Below are positions 8,673 to 17,724 of a stretch of DNA of 64,000 nucleotides, piece after piece (the stretch's first letter is position 1; each line of letters begins with the position of its first letter). The stretch is from NCBI RefSeq assembly GCF_000166275.1, contig NZ_CM001023.1:1863001-1927000 (forward strand), written 5' to 3'. Position numbers and translations under genes: made by a program. The notes below the pieces were generated by a model that saw only the letters and a list, made by a program, of their open reading frames with translations, made no database searches and was not told where the DNA came from. Source of the stretch: Algoriphagus machipongonensis (GTDB lineage Bacteria; Bacteroidota; Bacteroidia; Cytophagales; Cyclobacteriaceae).

Positions 8673-8693
8673 AGTATTTACTTTATCCCTAAG
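8673..8693 (+). pseudogene. 3'-end remnant of a second DUF1343 gene, or recombination footprint
   Basis: AAGTATTTACTTTATCC followed by CTAA matches the last 21 bases of the DUF1343 gene (7438-7458) at 20 of 21 positions and would encode KKYLLYP and a stop. Sequence before it contains stops in this frame and does not match the gene. It is either the tail of a lost paralog or a direct repeat created when the 1.2-kb repeat block arose. Confidence 0.5.
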
Positions 8694-8711
8694 AATGTCT
8701 TCGACCGATTG

Positions 8712-8802
8712 CGGACAATATTGTCCGTTTGTTTCAAGAGTTTTTTCAGAGAATTTGCTTAAGGTGCTGATTTTAGGGTTTTTGGATGGCATGAAAGTGG
8801 GT
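8712..8802 (+). promoter_or_regulatory. Sigma-54-like promoter and activator palindrome for permeases 2-3
   Basis: Perfect palindrome CGGACAATATTGTCCG at 8712-8727. The -24/-12 element TGGCATGAAAGTGGGT is at 8787-8802, 75 bp from palindrome start to element start. Transcription would begin near 8813, 46 nt before the ATG at 8859. Confidence 0.8.
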
Positions 8803-8858
8803 TTGAAGAGGTAAGTATTTTCGATTTTTTAAGCTTCATCCGGATAAACAAGTTTAAC

Positions 8859-11264
8859 ATGTGGAAAAACTACCTCAAAATTGCATTTCGAAGCCTTCGA
8901 AAAAGGAGACTCTTCAGTTTTGTCAATGTCATTGGATTGGTTTTAGGACTAGTCACTTTTCTGGCATTGTTTGCATTTGTTGCTACTGAATGGACTTTCA
9001 ATGATTTTCATACAAACAAGGACCGACTCTATCGTGTAGTAGTGGTGGAAGGAAATGGCGAGGCGGAAATTTATTTGCCTCCTGGATACGCTACAATTCT
9101 TCAAGATCAATTTGCGGACTTGGAGTCAGTGGATCGGATAGCAGGATTTATTGGGGGAGGATTAGTTGCGATTCCGGGAACTGATTTAGCTTTCAAGGAA
9201 AATGAGGTGAACTATGTGGAGGGTCGCTTTTTTGAGGATTTTTCATTTCCTGTATTACGGGGAACGACAGATTTGAAGAACTCCCAAACGGCTGTCATCA
9301 CAGAAGATATGGCCTCTAAGTTTTTTGGAGAGGAAGATGCATTGGGAAAATCATTTTCACTCAGCAATCAATTTGGTAAGCTAGATTATACCGTGACTGG
9401 AGTATTATCGGAAATCCCCAATAGATCTGACCTTGGTGCCAATATTTTCTTGTCTATTCATACATTAGAAAACCCTGAAAATCGACGGGGGAATGATTGG
9501 GTAGACCCTAATGGTCTTGAGTCCGGGTTTGTAAATCTTTTTGCTTTGACAAAAGAAGGAGTAGAAGCAGAGAACCTATCACAGCAGATCACCGATTTTA
9601 TCCGAAAAAACCCTGGGTCAGAAGATTTGTCTATCATTCTTCAACCTTTGTCTGAAATTCATTTAGGTGCCAGTATTTCAGATCCCTTGCCTTCTTACGG
9701 AAGTCTTTCCACGATTTTGGTTTTTGCAGCCATGGCATTTCTGATTTTGGGAATCGCTTATGTGAATTACCTTAATCTATCTTCGGCGAGTATTTTGACT
9801 AGAATCAAAGAGATAAAAATGCGAAAAGTCCTTGGTGCCAAAAGCTGGCAACTGGCAGAGCAATTCATGGTAGAAACCATACTCTTGATGGGAGTTTCGA
9901 CAGGATTAGGCCTTACCCTACTTTATCTCGGTCAAAATTTGGCTGGATCGATCATCGGGAAAGAACTGTGGCTGGGAGCTTTCCAAACTCCAGTTTTTTG
10001 GTTATTGATTTTTGGATTGATAGGGATTTGTGCTTTGGTTTCCGGTTTGTATGTGGTGGCTTTGTCGGGGAAGTTTGATCATAAGTCTCAATTGAAGTTT
10101 AAAGCTCCTGAAAGTGAGCTTCTTAAAAAGGGATTGGTGGTTTTTCAATTCGTGATTTCTATAGGAATTATAGTCTGTACTTTGGTCATACATGATCAGT
10201 TAAATTTTATGCAGAATCAGGATCTGGGGATGAATCTAGATCAAAAAATCATTGTAGAAGGTCCCAATGATGTAGGAGAAAACAAGATGAATAAAATGGC
10301 AAACTTTAAGCAGAGTTTGCTTTCGCAGTCCTTTGTAAAAGGCTTAGGTGCATCAAATGCCTTGCCTGGAGTGAGTTATAATTTCTCTGCCGGCGGCATA
10401 ACACCGATGGTTCCAAGACCGGAAGACAAAGATAAAAGCTATGCGATGATGATTATGGATGATCAGTTTATTCCAACCTATGAAATTGAACTAGTAGCTG
10501 GAAGAAACTTTTCCAAAATTGATGCAGAGCAAGGCTGGGGAGCTTCCAAAAAGTTGATTCTCAATGAGAGCTCTGTGCGGGAACTTGGTTTCCAGAGTCC
10601 AGAGGATGCAATTGGAAAAAACATACTTTGGGGAGATCCATACGAAGTGATTGGGGTGGTGAAAGATTATCATCACTTGTCTTTGCGAGAGGAAATTTCT
10701 CCCATGATTTTCCTTCCTTCTCAGGCGGATGGTTATTTCTCTTTGGTGGTAGATCCAGACCAGATGGCGTCTCATCTTGCTTCCATCCAAGGTATTTATG
10801 AAGAGATATTTCCTGGAAATCCCTTCACATACTTTTTCATGGATGAGAAATTTGCCTCACAGTATCAGTCCGAAAAGCAATTGAGCAAAGCTTTTACCGT
10901 GGCTGGAGTCCTAGCGATTTTGATTTCATGCCTTGGGTTGTTTGGCTTGGCGGCTTATAGCGTTCAGCAGCGATCAAAAGAAATCGGTATTAGAAAAGTC
11001 CTTGGAGCAAGTAGCGCTAGTTTATTGAGTTTGGTCAGCAAGGATTTTATAATCATTGTAGGTATTGCCATGGTTTTCGCATTTCCGATTGCCTGGTATG
11101 TGATGCAAAGTTGGCAGGAAGAGTTTCCGTATCAGGCTGGATTGTCAATTCTCACTTTTTTGGCAGCAGGTGGATTGACTATGTTCATTGCAGTTTTGAC
11201 AGTGGGTTCGCAAGCTCTTAAAGCTGCTTGGTCCAATCCGGTGGACTCAATCAAAGACGAATGA
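8859..11264 (+). CDS. MacB/FtsX-type ABC transporter permease (paralog 2)
   Basis: 801 aa, starting MWKNYLKIAFRS and ending NPVDSIKDE. The first FtsX motif deviates from its siblings: KEIKMRKVLGA at 317, with Lys-Met in place of the usual Gly-Val/Ile. The second is standard (KEIGIRKVLGAS at 707). The motif before the last module is GVVKDYHHLSL near 599. The first periplasmic domain is glycine-rich around GFIGGGLVAIPG. It is followed after 94 nt by permease 3 with no promoter element between them, so the two form a bicistronic unit driven from 8787. Confidence 0.92.
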   Translation: MWKNYLKIAFRSLRKRRLFSFVNVIGLVLGLVTFLALFAFVATEWTFNDFHTNKDRLYRVVVVEGNGEAEIYLPPGYATILQDQFADLESVDRIAGFIGGGLVAIPGTDLAFKENEVNYVEGRFFEDFSFPVLRGTTDLKNSQTAVITEDMASKFFGEEDALGKSFSLSNQFGKLDYTVTGVLSEIPNRSDLGANIFLSIHTLENPENRRGNDWVDPNGLESGFVNLFALTKEGVEAENLSQQITDFIRKNPGSEDLSIILQPLSEIHLGASISDPLPSYGSLSTILVFAAMAFLILGIAYVNYLNLSSASILTRIKEIKMRKVLGAKSWQLAEQFMVETILLMGVSTGLGLTLLYLGQNLAGSIIGKELWLGAFQTPVFWLLIFGLIGICALVSGLYVVALSGKFDHKSQLKFKAPESELLKKGLVVFQFVISIGIIVCTLVIHDQLNFMQNQDLGMNLDQKIIVEGPNDVGENKMNKMANFKQSLLSQSFVKGLGASNALPGVSYNFSAGGITPMVPRPEDKDKSYAMMIMDDQFIPTYEIELVAGRNFSKIDAEQGWGASKKLILNESSVRELGFQSPEDAIGKNILWGDPYEVIGVVKDYHHLSLREEISPMIFLPSQADGYFSLVVDPDQMASHLASIQGIYEEIFPGNPFTYFFMDEKFASQYQSEKQLSKAFTVAGVLAILISCLGLFGLAAYSVQQRSKEIGIRKVLGASSASLLSLVSKDFIIIVGIAMVFAFPIAWYVMQSWQEEFPYQAGLSILTFLAAGGLTMFIAVLTVGSQALKAAWSNPVDSIKDE

Positions 11265-11358
11265 TAATGGATATATGATTTATGATATTTTGAATTGAAT
11301 ATAATGAGATACTATCTTAAAAATTCCTGATAATAAAAGCCCTAAAAAAACCAGTCCC
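11265..11358. repeat. Short GATWTAN heptamer run between permeases 2 and 3
   Basis: Units gataatg, gatatat, gatttat, gatattt just after the stop codon. No terminator or promoter element is seen, supporting co-transcription. Confidence 0.55.
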
Positions 11359-13779
11359 ATGTTTAAAAACTACCTTAAAATAGCTTTAAGAAACCTTCAA
11401 AAGAATAAAGTTTATACCGCTATCAATGTGTTGGGCTTGACCTTGGGTTTTATGTGTTGTATGCTCATTATGATTCATGTGAAAGATGAACTATCCTATG
11501 ATAAATTCATTCCGGAGCATGAAAACATTTACCGGGTTGCTTTGGAAAGGATTTACCCGGAACATGTTAATTTCTATTCCATCATCCCGCATAGCTTTGC
11601 AGAGGTAATGCAGGAGGAAATCAAAGGGGTGGAAGAAGCCACGAGAATTGTTTACTTCGGTACAGGGAATATCATCACCTTTGAGGATACACCTTATGAG
11701 GAGGATTATATTGCAGCGGTAGATTCCAATTTTTTCAACGTTTTTGACTTTGTACTACTTCAGGGAAATCAGGAAACTTCATTGGAAGAACCCAATACCG
11801 TAGTGATTTCAGCATCTGCAGCCCAGAAATTATTTAAAGGTGAAGCTGCCATGGGTAAAACCATTAAGCAGGGACAGCAGGAATATGAGATCACAGGAGT
11901 CATGGCAGATATGCCAGAAAACTCTCATATGAAGTTTGACTACTTGGTGTCCATTTCTTCCTTTCCTTTTATTGACACCGAAAACTATACCTCTTTTTCT
12001 GCCCATACTTATTTAAAAATTGATCCCAACGTTTCTCCTGATCAGGTGGAAAGTGAAATTCCTGCTTTGGTCATCAAATATGCTTCCGGTCAAATTGAAA
12101 GGAATCTTGGGATTAGTTATGCAGACTATACGGCAGCTGGAAATGGCTATCATTATTTTCTTCAACCATTGGCTGATATTCATTTGCATTCCAACCTGGA
12201 AGGGGAGCTGAAAGCGAATGGCAATTATTTATATGTCTATATTTTCATTTCCATTGCGGTATTCATCCTGGTGTTGGCCTGTATCAATTTCATTAATCTC
12301 GCAACAGCCAGATCTGCCGATAGAGCAAAAGAAGTGGGGGTAAGGAAAGCCATGGGATCAGGAAGAAGGCAGATTATCACACAATTCCTATTGGAGGCTG
12401 TTCTATTGACTTTTGTGAGTTTGATGCTTGGAATCATATTAGTAAGTCTTGCCGTTCCATTTTTTAATAATCTTGCTCAAAAATCCTTAGTATTTGATTT
12501 TGCAGCGATGTTGGCTTCAGTTCCTATGCTATTGCTATTTGGTGTCATCGTAGGTCTACTAGCAGGTTATTATCCTGCATTTCATATCTCCAAGTTTAAT
12601 ACGATTAGCATTTTAAAAGGGAAGCTTCAGACAAGCAAAGGAAACTGGCTTCGAAATGGATTGGTTGTTTTTCAGTTTGGAATCGCTATTGTTTTGATAT
12701 CGGGGACTTTGATTATCAATGATCAAATTCAATACATTCAGTCTACTAGCTTAGGATTTGAAAAGGAAAATGTGTTGGTCTTAAGAAGATTTGGAAACCA
12801 GGAAAATCATGAGGCATTAAAGCAAGAAATTGAAAATATGCCAGGGGTTATTTCCGCAGGAAAAACTAGTACCATGCCTGGTCAGGGTACCTTTGGTGTT
12901 CAGTTTACCAAACCTGGTGGAGGAGATGTTTTGACTACCAAAGGTTTTGCAGCAGAGGCAGATTTATTTCAAACGATTGGCTTAGAACCAAAGCTGGGGA
13001 GGGTTTTTGATGAGAATTTTAATGATTCGCTTTCTCTAATATTAAATGAAGCTGCAGTTAAGGTATTTTTTGGAGAGGAAAATCCATTAGGGCAGCATTT
13101 GACCACTACCAATAATATAGGAGGTGAAAATGTGACTTCAGAGCTTACTGTAATAGGGGTAGTAGAGGATTTTAATTTTGAGTCTTTGCATACGCAGGTT
13201 ACTCCTTTAGCGATTTTTGACACCAAGAACCCAACGGGCTTTACCAACTTCCTGGCCGTAAGATATGAGGCTAACCGACAAGGGGAAGTAGTAGATCTTA
13301 TTGAAAACAAATGGGCGGAACAAGCGGATGGTGTTCCTTTATCCTATTATTTCCTTGATAATAGCTTAGCGGAGCTGTATAAGAACGAGCAGACTTCAAG
13401 TAAGATACTAGGTGTGTTTTCTATTTTGGCTATTCTGATTGCTTGTATAGGCTTATTTGGTCTAGCTGCCTATACCGCTTTTTTAAGAACCAAGGAGATT
13501 GGGGTTAGGAAGGTGTTAGGAGCTTCGGTAGGAAGTATTGTAGTATTGCTTTCGTTGAATTTTGCGAAGCTGGTAGGTTTAGCTTTTATAATAGCTGTTC
13601 CAATCGCCTGGTTTGCCATGGACGGATGGCTGGACTCATTTGCCTTCAAGATTGACCTGGGGATTGGTGTATTTTTTATTGCAGGATTACTCACGCTGTT
13701 TATCGCTTTGTTGACGGTAAGCTACCAAGCCATTAGTGCTGCAGTAGTAAACCCTGTAAAGAGTCTGAAAAGCGAATAA
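11359..13779 (+). CDS. MacB/FtsX-type ABC transporter permease (paralog 3)
   Basis: 806 aa, MFKNYLKIALRN start, NPVKSLKSE end. FtsX motifs: KEVGVRKAMGSGR at 324 and KEIGVRKVLGAS at 712. The strings MPENSHMKFDY and LADIHLHSNLEGE mark the end of the first core domain. It is the last gene of its unit: a strong palindromic terminator follows 77 bp after the stop. Codon use and base composition look like those of the neighbouring paralogs. Confidence 0.93.
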   Translation: MFKNYLKIALRNLQKNKVYTAINVLGLTLGFMCCMLIMIHVKDELSYDKFIPEHENIYRVALERIYPEHVNFYSIIPHSFAEVMQEEIKGVEEATRIVYFGTGNIITFEDTPYEEDYIAAVDSNFFNVFDFVLLQGNQETSLEEPNTVVISASAAQKLFKGEAAMGKTIKQGQQEYEITGVMADMPENSHMKFDYLVSISSFPFIDTENYTSFSAHTYLKIDPNVSPDQVESEIPALVIKYASGQIERNLGISYADYTAAGNGYHYFLQPLADIHLHSNLEGELKANGNYLYVYIFISIAVFILVLACINFINLATARSADRAKEVGVRKAMGSGRRQIITQFLLEAVLLTFVSLMLGIILVSLAVPFFNNLAQKSLVFDFAAMLASVPMLLLFGVIVGLLAGYYPAFHISKFNTISILKGKLQTSKGNWLRNGLVVFQFGIAIVLISGTLIINDQIQYIQSTSLGFEKENVLVLRRFGNQENHEALKQEIENMPGVISAGKTSTMPGQGTFGVQFTKPGGGDVLTTKGFAAEADLFQTIGLEPKLGRVFDENFNDSLSLILNEAAVKVFFGEENPLGQHLTTTNNIGGENVTSELTVIGVVEDFNFESLHTQVTPLAIFDTKNPTGFTNFLAVRYEANRQGEVVDLIENKWAEQADGVPLSYYFLDNSLAELYKNEQTSSKILGVFSILAILIACIGLFGLAAYTAFLRTKEIGVRKVLGASVGSIVVLLSLNFAKLVGLAFIIAVPIAWFAMDGWLDSFAFKIDLGIGVFFIAGLLTLFIALLTVSYQAISAAVVNPVKSLKSE

Positions 13780-13856
13780 AAAAGCTTGAAAAAGCGCGCC
13801 GGATTTTGAATTGAAATCCCTCAATGTTGTTTTTAGAAAAACCACAAATTTTTCAG

Positions 13857-13890
13857 AGAGAGGCTTGTGCAAACTTGCACAAGCCTCTCT
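13857..13890 (+). terminator. Palindromic terminator after permease 3
   Basis: AGAGAGGCTTGTGCAA and its exact complement are separated by 2 nt, followed by TATTATT. The 16-bp arms are perfect. It separates the permease unit from the SusC operon and could work in both directions. Confidence 0.8.
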
Positions 13891-14527
13891 TATTATTGCA
13901 CAATGAAGTGAACTTCTGAATTAGTTTGATTACCTGTTTTTACCTGTTTTTTGTCGAAAAAGCTTCTCATTTTCCATAAAACCTTCAAAATAGGGGTGTT
14001 TATGTCAAGAAACAGTATTTTTTCGATTTAATACAGTTTGTTTTAAGTATTAAAAACTATGAAATTATACCATTGTTAGTTAAAGAAATATTATTCCTAA
14101 ATCTAATCATACAAAAATAACGGAATCGATTGCAAGAAGAGGAAGTTTGATGTTATGATTAGCTTTTAGGGATTTGATAAAAGAGTGTGATTAACAACCT
14201 TTTTTATTGTTTGATTAGCAATATGAATTATTTATAAAAAACCCAGTAATAACATGAATAAAAAAAGTCTCTTCTATTGCATTCCAGTCCCCGTATTTTC
14301 ATAAAAAAATCGTTTTAAAGATTTAATCCGGGACAGTCTGTTTATTTAAATAATTGATAAACAGGTAAATGTGATCACTTCTAATTTATAGTTAGTGCTT
14401 GGATACAATTTGTTTAAAAAATTGTGTCAGTGGATAACTATTGCGTTTTGGTACTTACATATTTTATGTAGGGTGGAATACTATTGTGTAATAATTAAAA
14501 CTATTTTCAATCAAACCCATAAATAAT
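13891..14527. other. Long A/T-rich leader region upstream of the susC-like gene
   Basis: About 640 bp without a credible gene. No palindrome of the sigma-54 regulon type and no TGGCA-type element was found here. The sequence is strongly A/T-rich with several T-runs. A promoter must lie here because a terminator precedes it, but I cannot place it with confidence, and no anti-sigma/ECF pair is present. Confidence 0.5.
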
Positions 14528-17500
14528 ATGAAATGTAATTCTTTACAAAAGAATACCTTTTTCATCTGTATGGTGTTGTTCTTGAATACTTCTTATATAT
14601 CAAATTCTATGGCTCTTAATATAAATAAGAGTATGATAGAATCAGATTATAAAGATGTTGAAGTGAGCGGTACCGTAGTTGATGCTCAAGGATTGCCATT
14701 GCCAGGGGTTTCCGTAATTGTTCAAGGAACAACTACTGGTGTGGCTACTGATTTAGACGGGAAATATTCTCTTACGGTCCCAGGACCAGAGAGTGTTCTT
14801 GTATTCTCATTTATCGGCTTCAATTCTCAAGAAGTTACGGTAGGGAATCAAACTTCAATTAACATTACTCTTACAGAAAACCTCGCCAATCTTGATGAAG
14901 TTTTGGTTGTAGGTTATGGTGTTCAAAAGAGGGGAACCATTACAGGTGCTATTGGTGAAGTAAAAGCTGATGATTTGATAAGAACGCCAGCAGTTACTAC
15001 TTCGGGTGCATTAGTTGGTAAAATTCAAGGTGTAACAGCAAGACAAACAGATGCTCGTCCGGGAGCAAGTACTACCATTCAAATTAGAAACATGGGTACC
15101 CCATTGTTTGTAATTGATGGTATCCCATCTGACGCAGCACAGTTCAACAACCTAGGCCAATCTGATATCGAGAGTATCTCAATACTCAAAGATGCTTCTG
15201 CTGCTATTTATGGTATGAGAGCAGCAAACGGGGTGGTTTTGGTTACAACCAAAAAAGGTAGTCAAAATCAGAAAGCAGAGATCAGCCTTTCGGGATATTA
15301 TGGTCTGCAAAATTTCACTAGGTATCCTCAACCTGCCAATGCATTTCAGCACGTGCGTGCCAATGCGGAATCAGAAGTGAATCTTGGTGGATCGCCTACG
15401 ATTTCTCCTGAAGATTTGGCCAGATGGGAGCAAGGAACAGAAAAAGGTTTCCAAAGCTTCGATTACTATGATTTCATTATGAAGCCAAATGTGCCTCAAT
15501 CTTCTATTAATGCAAGTGCTACAGGGGGATCTGAAAACACCAAGTATTTTTTCTCCCTTTCTCATTTAGATCAGGATGCAATGATCGATGATTATTTGTT
15601 CCAACGAACAAATTTTCAATCTAATATCGATATGACGCTAGCTGATGGATTTACTGTAGGTACTCAGTTGAGCGGAAGATTGGAAAACAGAGAACAAGTA
15701 GGTGTTCCTGGATTGGATGATTACTTCAATCCTTTCCTAAGTATCTTCACCATGTGGCCAACAGAAAGGCCTTATGCAAATGATAATCCTAATTATGTCA
15801 ATGGGGATGTTCACAATATCAATGTGAACCCAGCCACCTATACCAAAGATATTACAGGGTATATTGATGAAGTTAATAGAGCTATCAAAGCCAACTTTTA
15901 TGCTCAATATGAATTTGATTTTGGCTTATCCTTAAAAGGAACATACTCTTATAGTTTCAACAACTTTGATTTTGATGGATTTGAGTATACCTACGATGGA
16001 TACATCTATAATGAAGATACTGATGTATATGAAACTCGTCCAGAGTGGGGAAACCAAAACCCTTGGAGAGAGAGAAGAAAAAGAAACACAATTGATCAAG
16101 TGGCTCAGTTCCAAATAAACTACGGTAAGAACTGGGGAGATCACTACGTTTCAGCTATTGCAGCTTATGAAAGATGGAGTAATAACTCGCACAATATGGT
16201 AGTTCATACTGTGCCACCAAATAATTATATTCCACTCATGTCTTTTGCTGATCAAGATCTTTTGATAGATCAAATTTATCAAGAGGCTAGAGAGGGTTAT
16301 TTGGCGAAAATCAATTATAACTACAAAGAGAAGTACCTTTTAGAGCTTTTCGGACGTCTTGATGGATCTTTCCTTTTTGATGAAGAAAACAGGTATGGAT
16401 TTTTCCCAGGCGTAACTGCAGGGTGGCAAATCTCTGATGAAGGATTTATGGACGGCGTCAAAGGAAACTTCCTAAGTGGATTAAAGCTTCGTGCTTCTTG
16501 GGGCCAGACAGGTAGTGATAGATTCATTGGAAGCAATAATTTCATTGTAGATCCATTCAGTTACTATTCAGGTTACAACTTCATTCCTACAGCAGGTGGA
16601 AGTGCCATTCTAAATGGGTCTTTCGTTCCAGGTGTAGATCCAAGAGGTATTCCAGTTACTAACCTTTCTTGGATTACTAATACCAATATCAACTTTGGTA
16701 TTGACTCCTACTTTTTCAAAAATAAATTGTTTGTCCAAGCTGATATTTTTGAAAGAAGAAGAACAGGACTCCCTGCTGGTAGATACGATGTGTTATTACC
16801 TACAGAAGTAGGATATACACTGCCTTCTGAAAACTTAGAATCAGATGCTCACCGTGGTATTGAAGGTATTATTACTTATGCTGCTACGGTAGGTGATGTG
16901 AATTTCTCTTTAAGTGCCAATGGTACCATTTCCAGACTGAAGATTGTGGAAAGATATAAGCCACGTTTTGGAAACTCGTGGAACGAATATCGTACCGATC
17001 AAGAAGGAAGATGGGCAAACATCAACTGGGGTTATCAAGTAGAAGGCAGATTTGAAAGCCAGGAAGAAATTGATAATTATCCTGTAAACATTGACGGACA
17101 AGGAAACAGAAACCTTCTTCCAGGTGACTTTATTTATAAAGATGTGAATGGTGATGGAGTGATCAATGGCATGGATGAGAGACCTATTGGATATGCAACA
17201 GGAGCAAATCCATACATGAGTTTCGGTTTAAACGGTTCAGTAAATTATAAAGGATTTGATCTTTATTTCAGCTTTGCTGGAGCATCTATGCAAACATTTA
17301 CTAGAAACTGGGAATTGAGATATCCATTCCAAAACAATGGTACCTCGCCAGATTATATGTTTGAGGACAGATGGCACAGAGAGGATCTGTTCAACACAGA
17401 TAGCGATTGGGTTCCAGGTACTTATCCTGCCATCAGAAGGTTTGGTGCAAATCACCTATACAATAACAACACCTTCTGGTTGACTAATGTGAAATATATC

Positions 17501-17713
17501 AGATTGAGAAACCTTGAAGTTGGTTATAGATTACCAGCTCCAGTTTTGGATAAAATTGGTATAAGTACACTAAGAGTATATGCTTCAGGTACAAACTTAT
17601 TCTCATTGGATAATGTGAAGGACTTTGGAATTGATCCTGAAATCGGTGCGGCTAACGGATTGGTTTATCCTCAGCAACGTTTATTCACATTTGGTTTCAA
17701 TATCACCCTATAA
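14528..17713 (+). CDS. SusC/RagA-type TonB-linked outer-membrane receptor
   Basis: 1061 aa. A hydrophobic N-terminus (residues 8-30) is followed by a carboxypeptidase-regulatory-like domain (VSGTVVDA at 44 to about 120), the SusC hallmark DEVLVVGYG at 123, and a plug domain with LFVIDGIPSD and ISILKDASAAIYGMRAANG (about 195-235). The rest is a 22-strand-type barrel ending LFTFGFNITL. It forms the gated channel that imports a glycan or other large ligand captured by the SusD lipoprotein encoded next, using TonB energy. No glycoside hydrolase is linked, so the substrate cannot be named. Confidence 0.95.
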   Translation: MKCNSLQKNTFFICMVLFLNTSYISNSMALNINKSMIESDYKDVEVSGTVVDAQGLPLPGVSVIVQGTTTGVATDLDGKYSLTVPGPESVLVFSFIGFNSQEVTVGNQTSINITLTENLANLDEVLVVGYGVQKRGTITGAIGEVKADDLIRTPAVTTSGALVGKIQGVTARQTDARPGASTTIQIRNMGTPLFVIDGIPSDAAQFNNLGQSDIESISILKDASAAIYGMRAANGVVLVTTKKGSQNQKAEISLSGYYGLQNFTRYPQPANAFQHVRANAESEVNLGGSPTISPEDLARWEQGTEKGFQSFDYYDFIMKPNVPQSSINASATGGSENTKYFFSLSHLDQDAMIDDYLFQRTNFQSNIDMTLADGFTVGTQLSGRLENREQVGVPGLDDYFNPFLSIFTMWPTERPYANDNPNYVNGDVHNINVNPATYTKDITGYIDEVNRAIKANFYAQYEFDFGLSLKGTYSYSFNNFDFDGFEYTYDGYIYNEDTDVYETRPEWGNQNPWRERRKRNTIDQVAQFQINYGKNWGDHYVSAIAAYERWSNNSHNMVVHTVPPNNYIPLMSFADQDLLIDQIYQEAREGYLAKINYNYKEKYLLELFGRLDGSFLFDEENRYGFFPGVTAGWQISDEGFMDGVKGNFLSGLKLRASWGQTGSDRFIGSNNFIVDPFSYYSGYNFIPTAGGSAILNGSFVPGVDPRGIPVTNLSWITNTNINFGIDSYFFKNKLFVQADIFERRRTGLPAGRYDVLLPTEVGYTLPSENLESDAHRGIEGIITYAATVGDVNFSLSANGTISRLKIVERYKPRFGNSWNEYRTDQEGRWANINWGYQVEGRFESQEEIDNYPVNIDGQGNRNLLPGDFIYKDVNGDGVINGMDERPIGYATGANPYMSFGLNGSVNYKGFDLYFSFAGASMQTFTRNWELRYPFQNNGTSPDYMFEDRWHREDLFNTDSDWVPGTYPAIRRFGANHLYNNNTFWLTNVKYIRLRNLEVGYRLPAPVLDKIGISTLRVYASGTNLFSLDNVKDFGIDPEIGAANGLVYPQQRLFTFGFNITL

Positions 17714-17724
17714 ACGATACTAAT

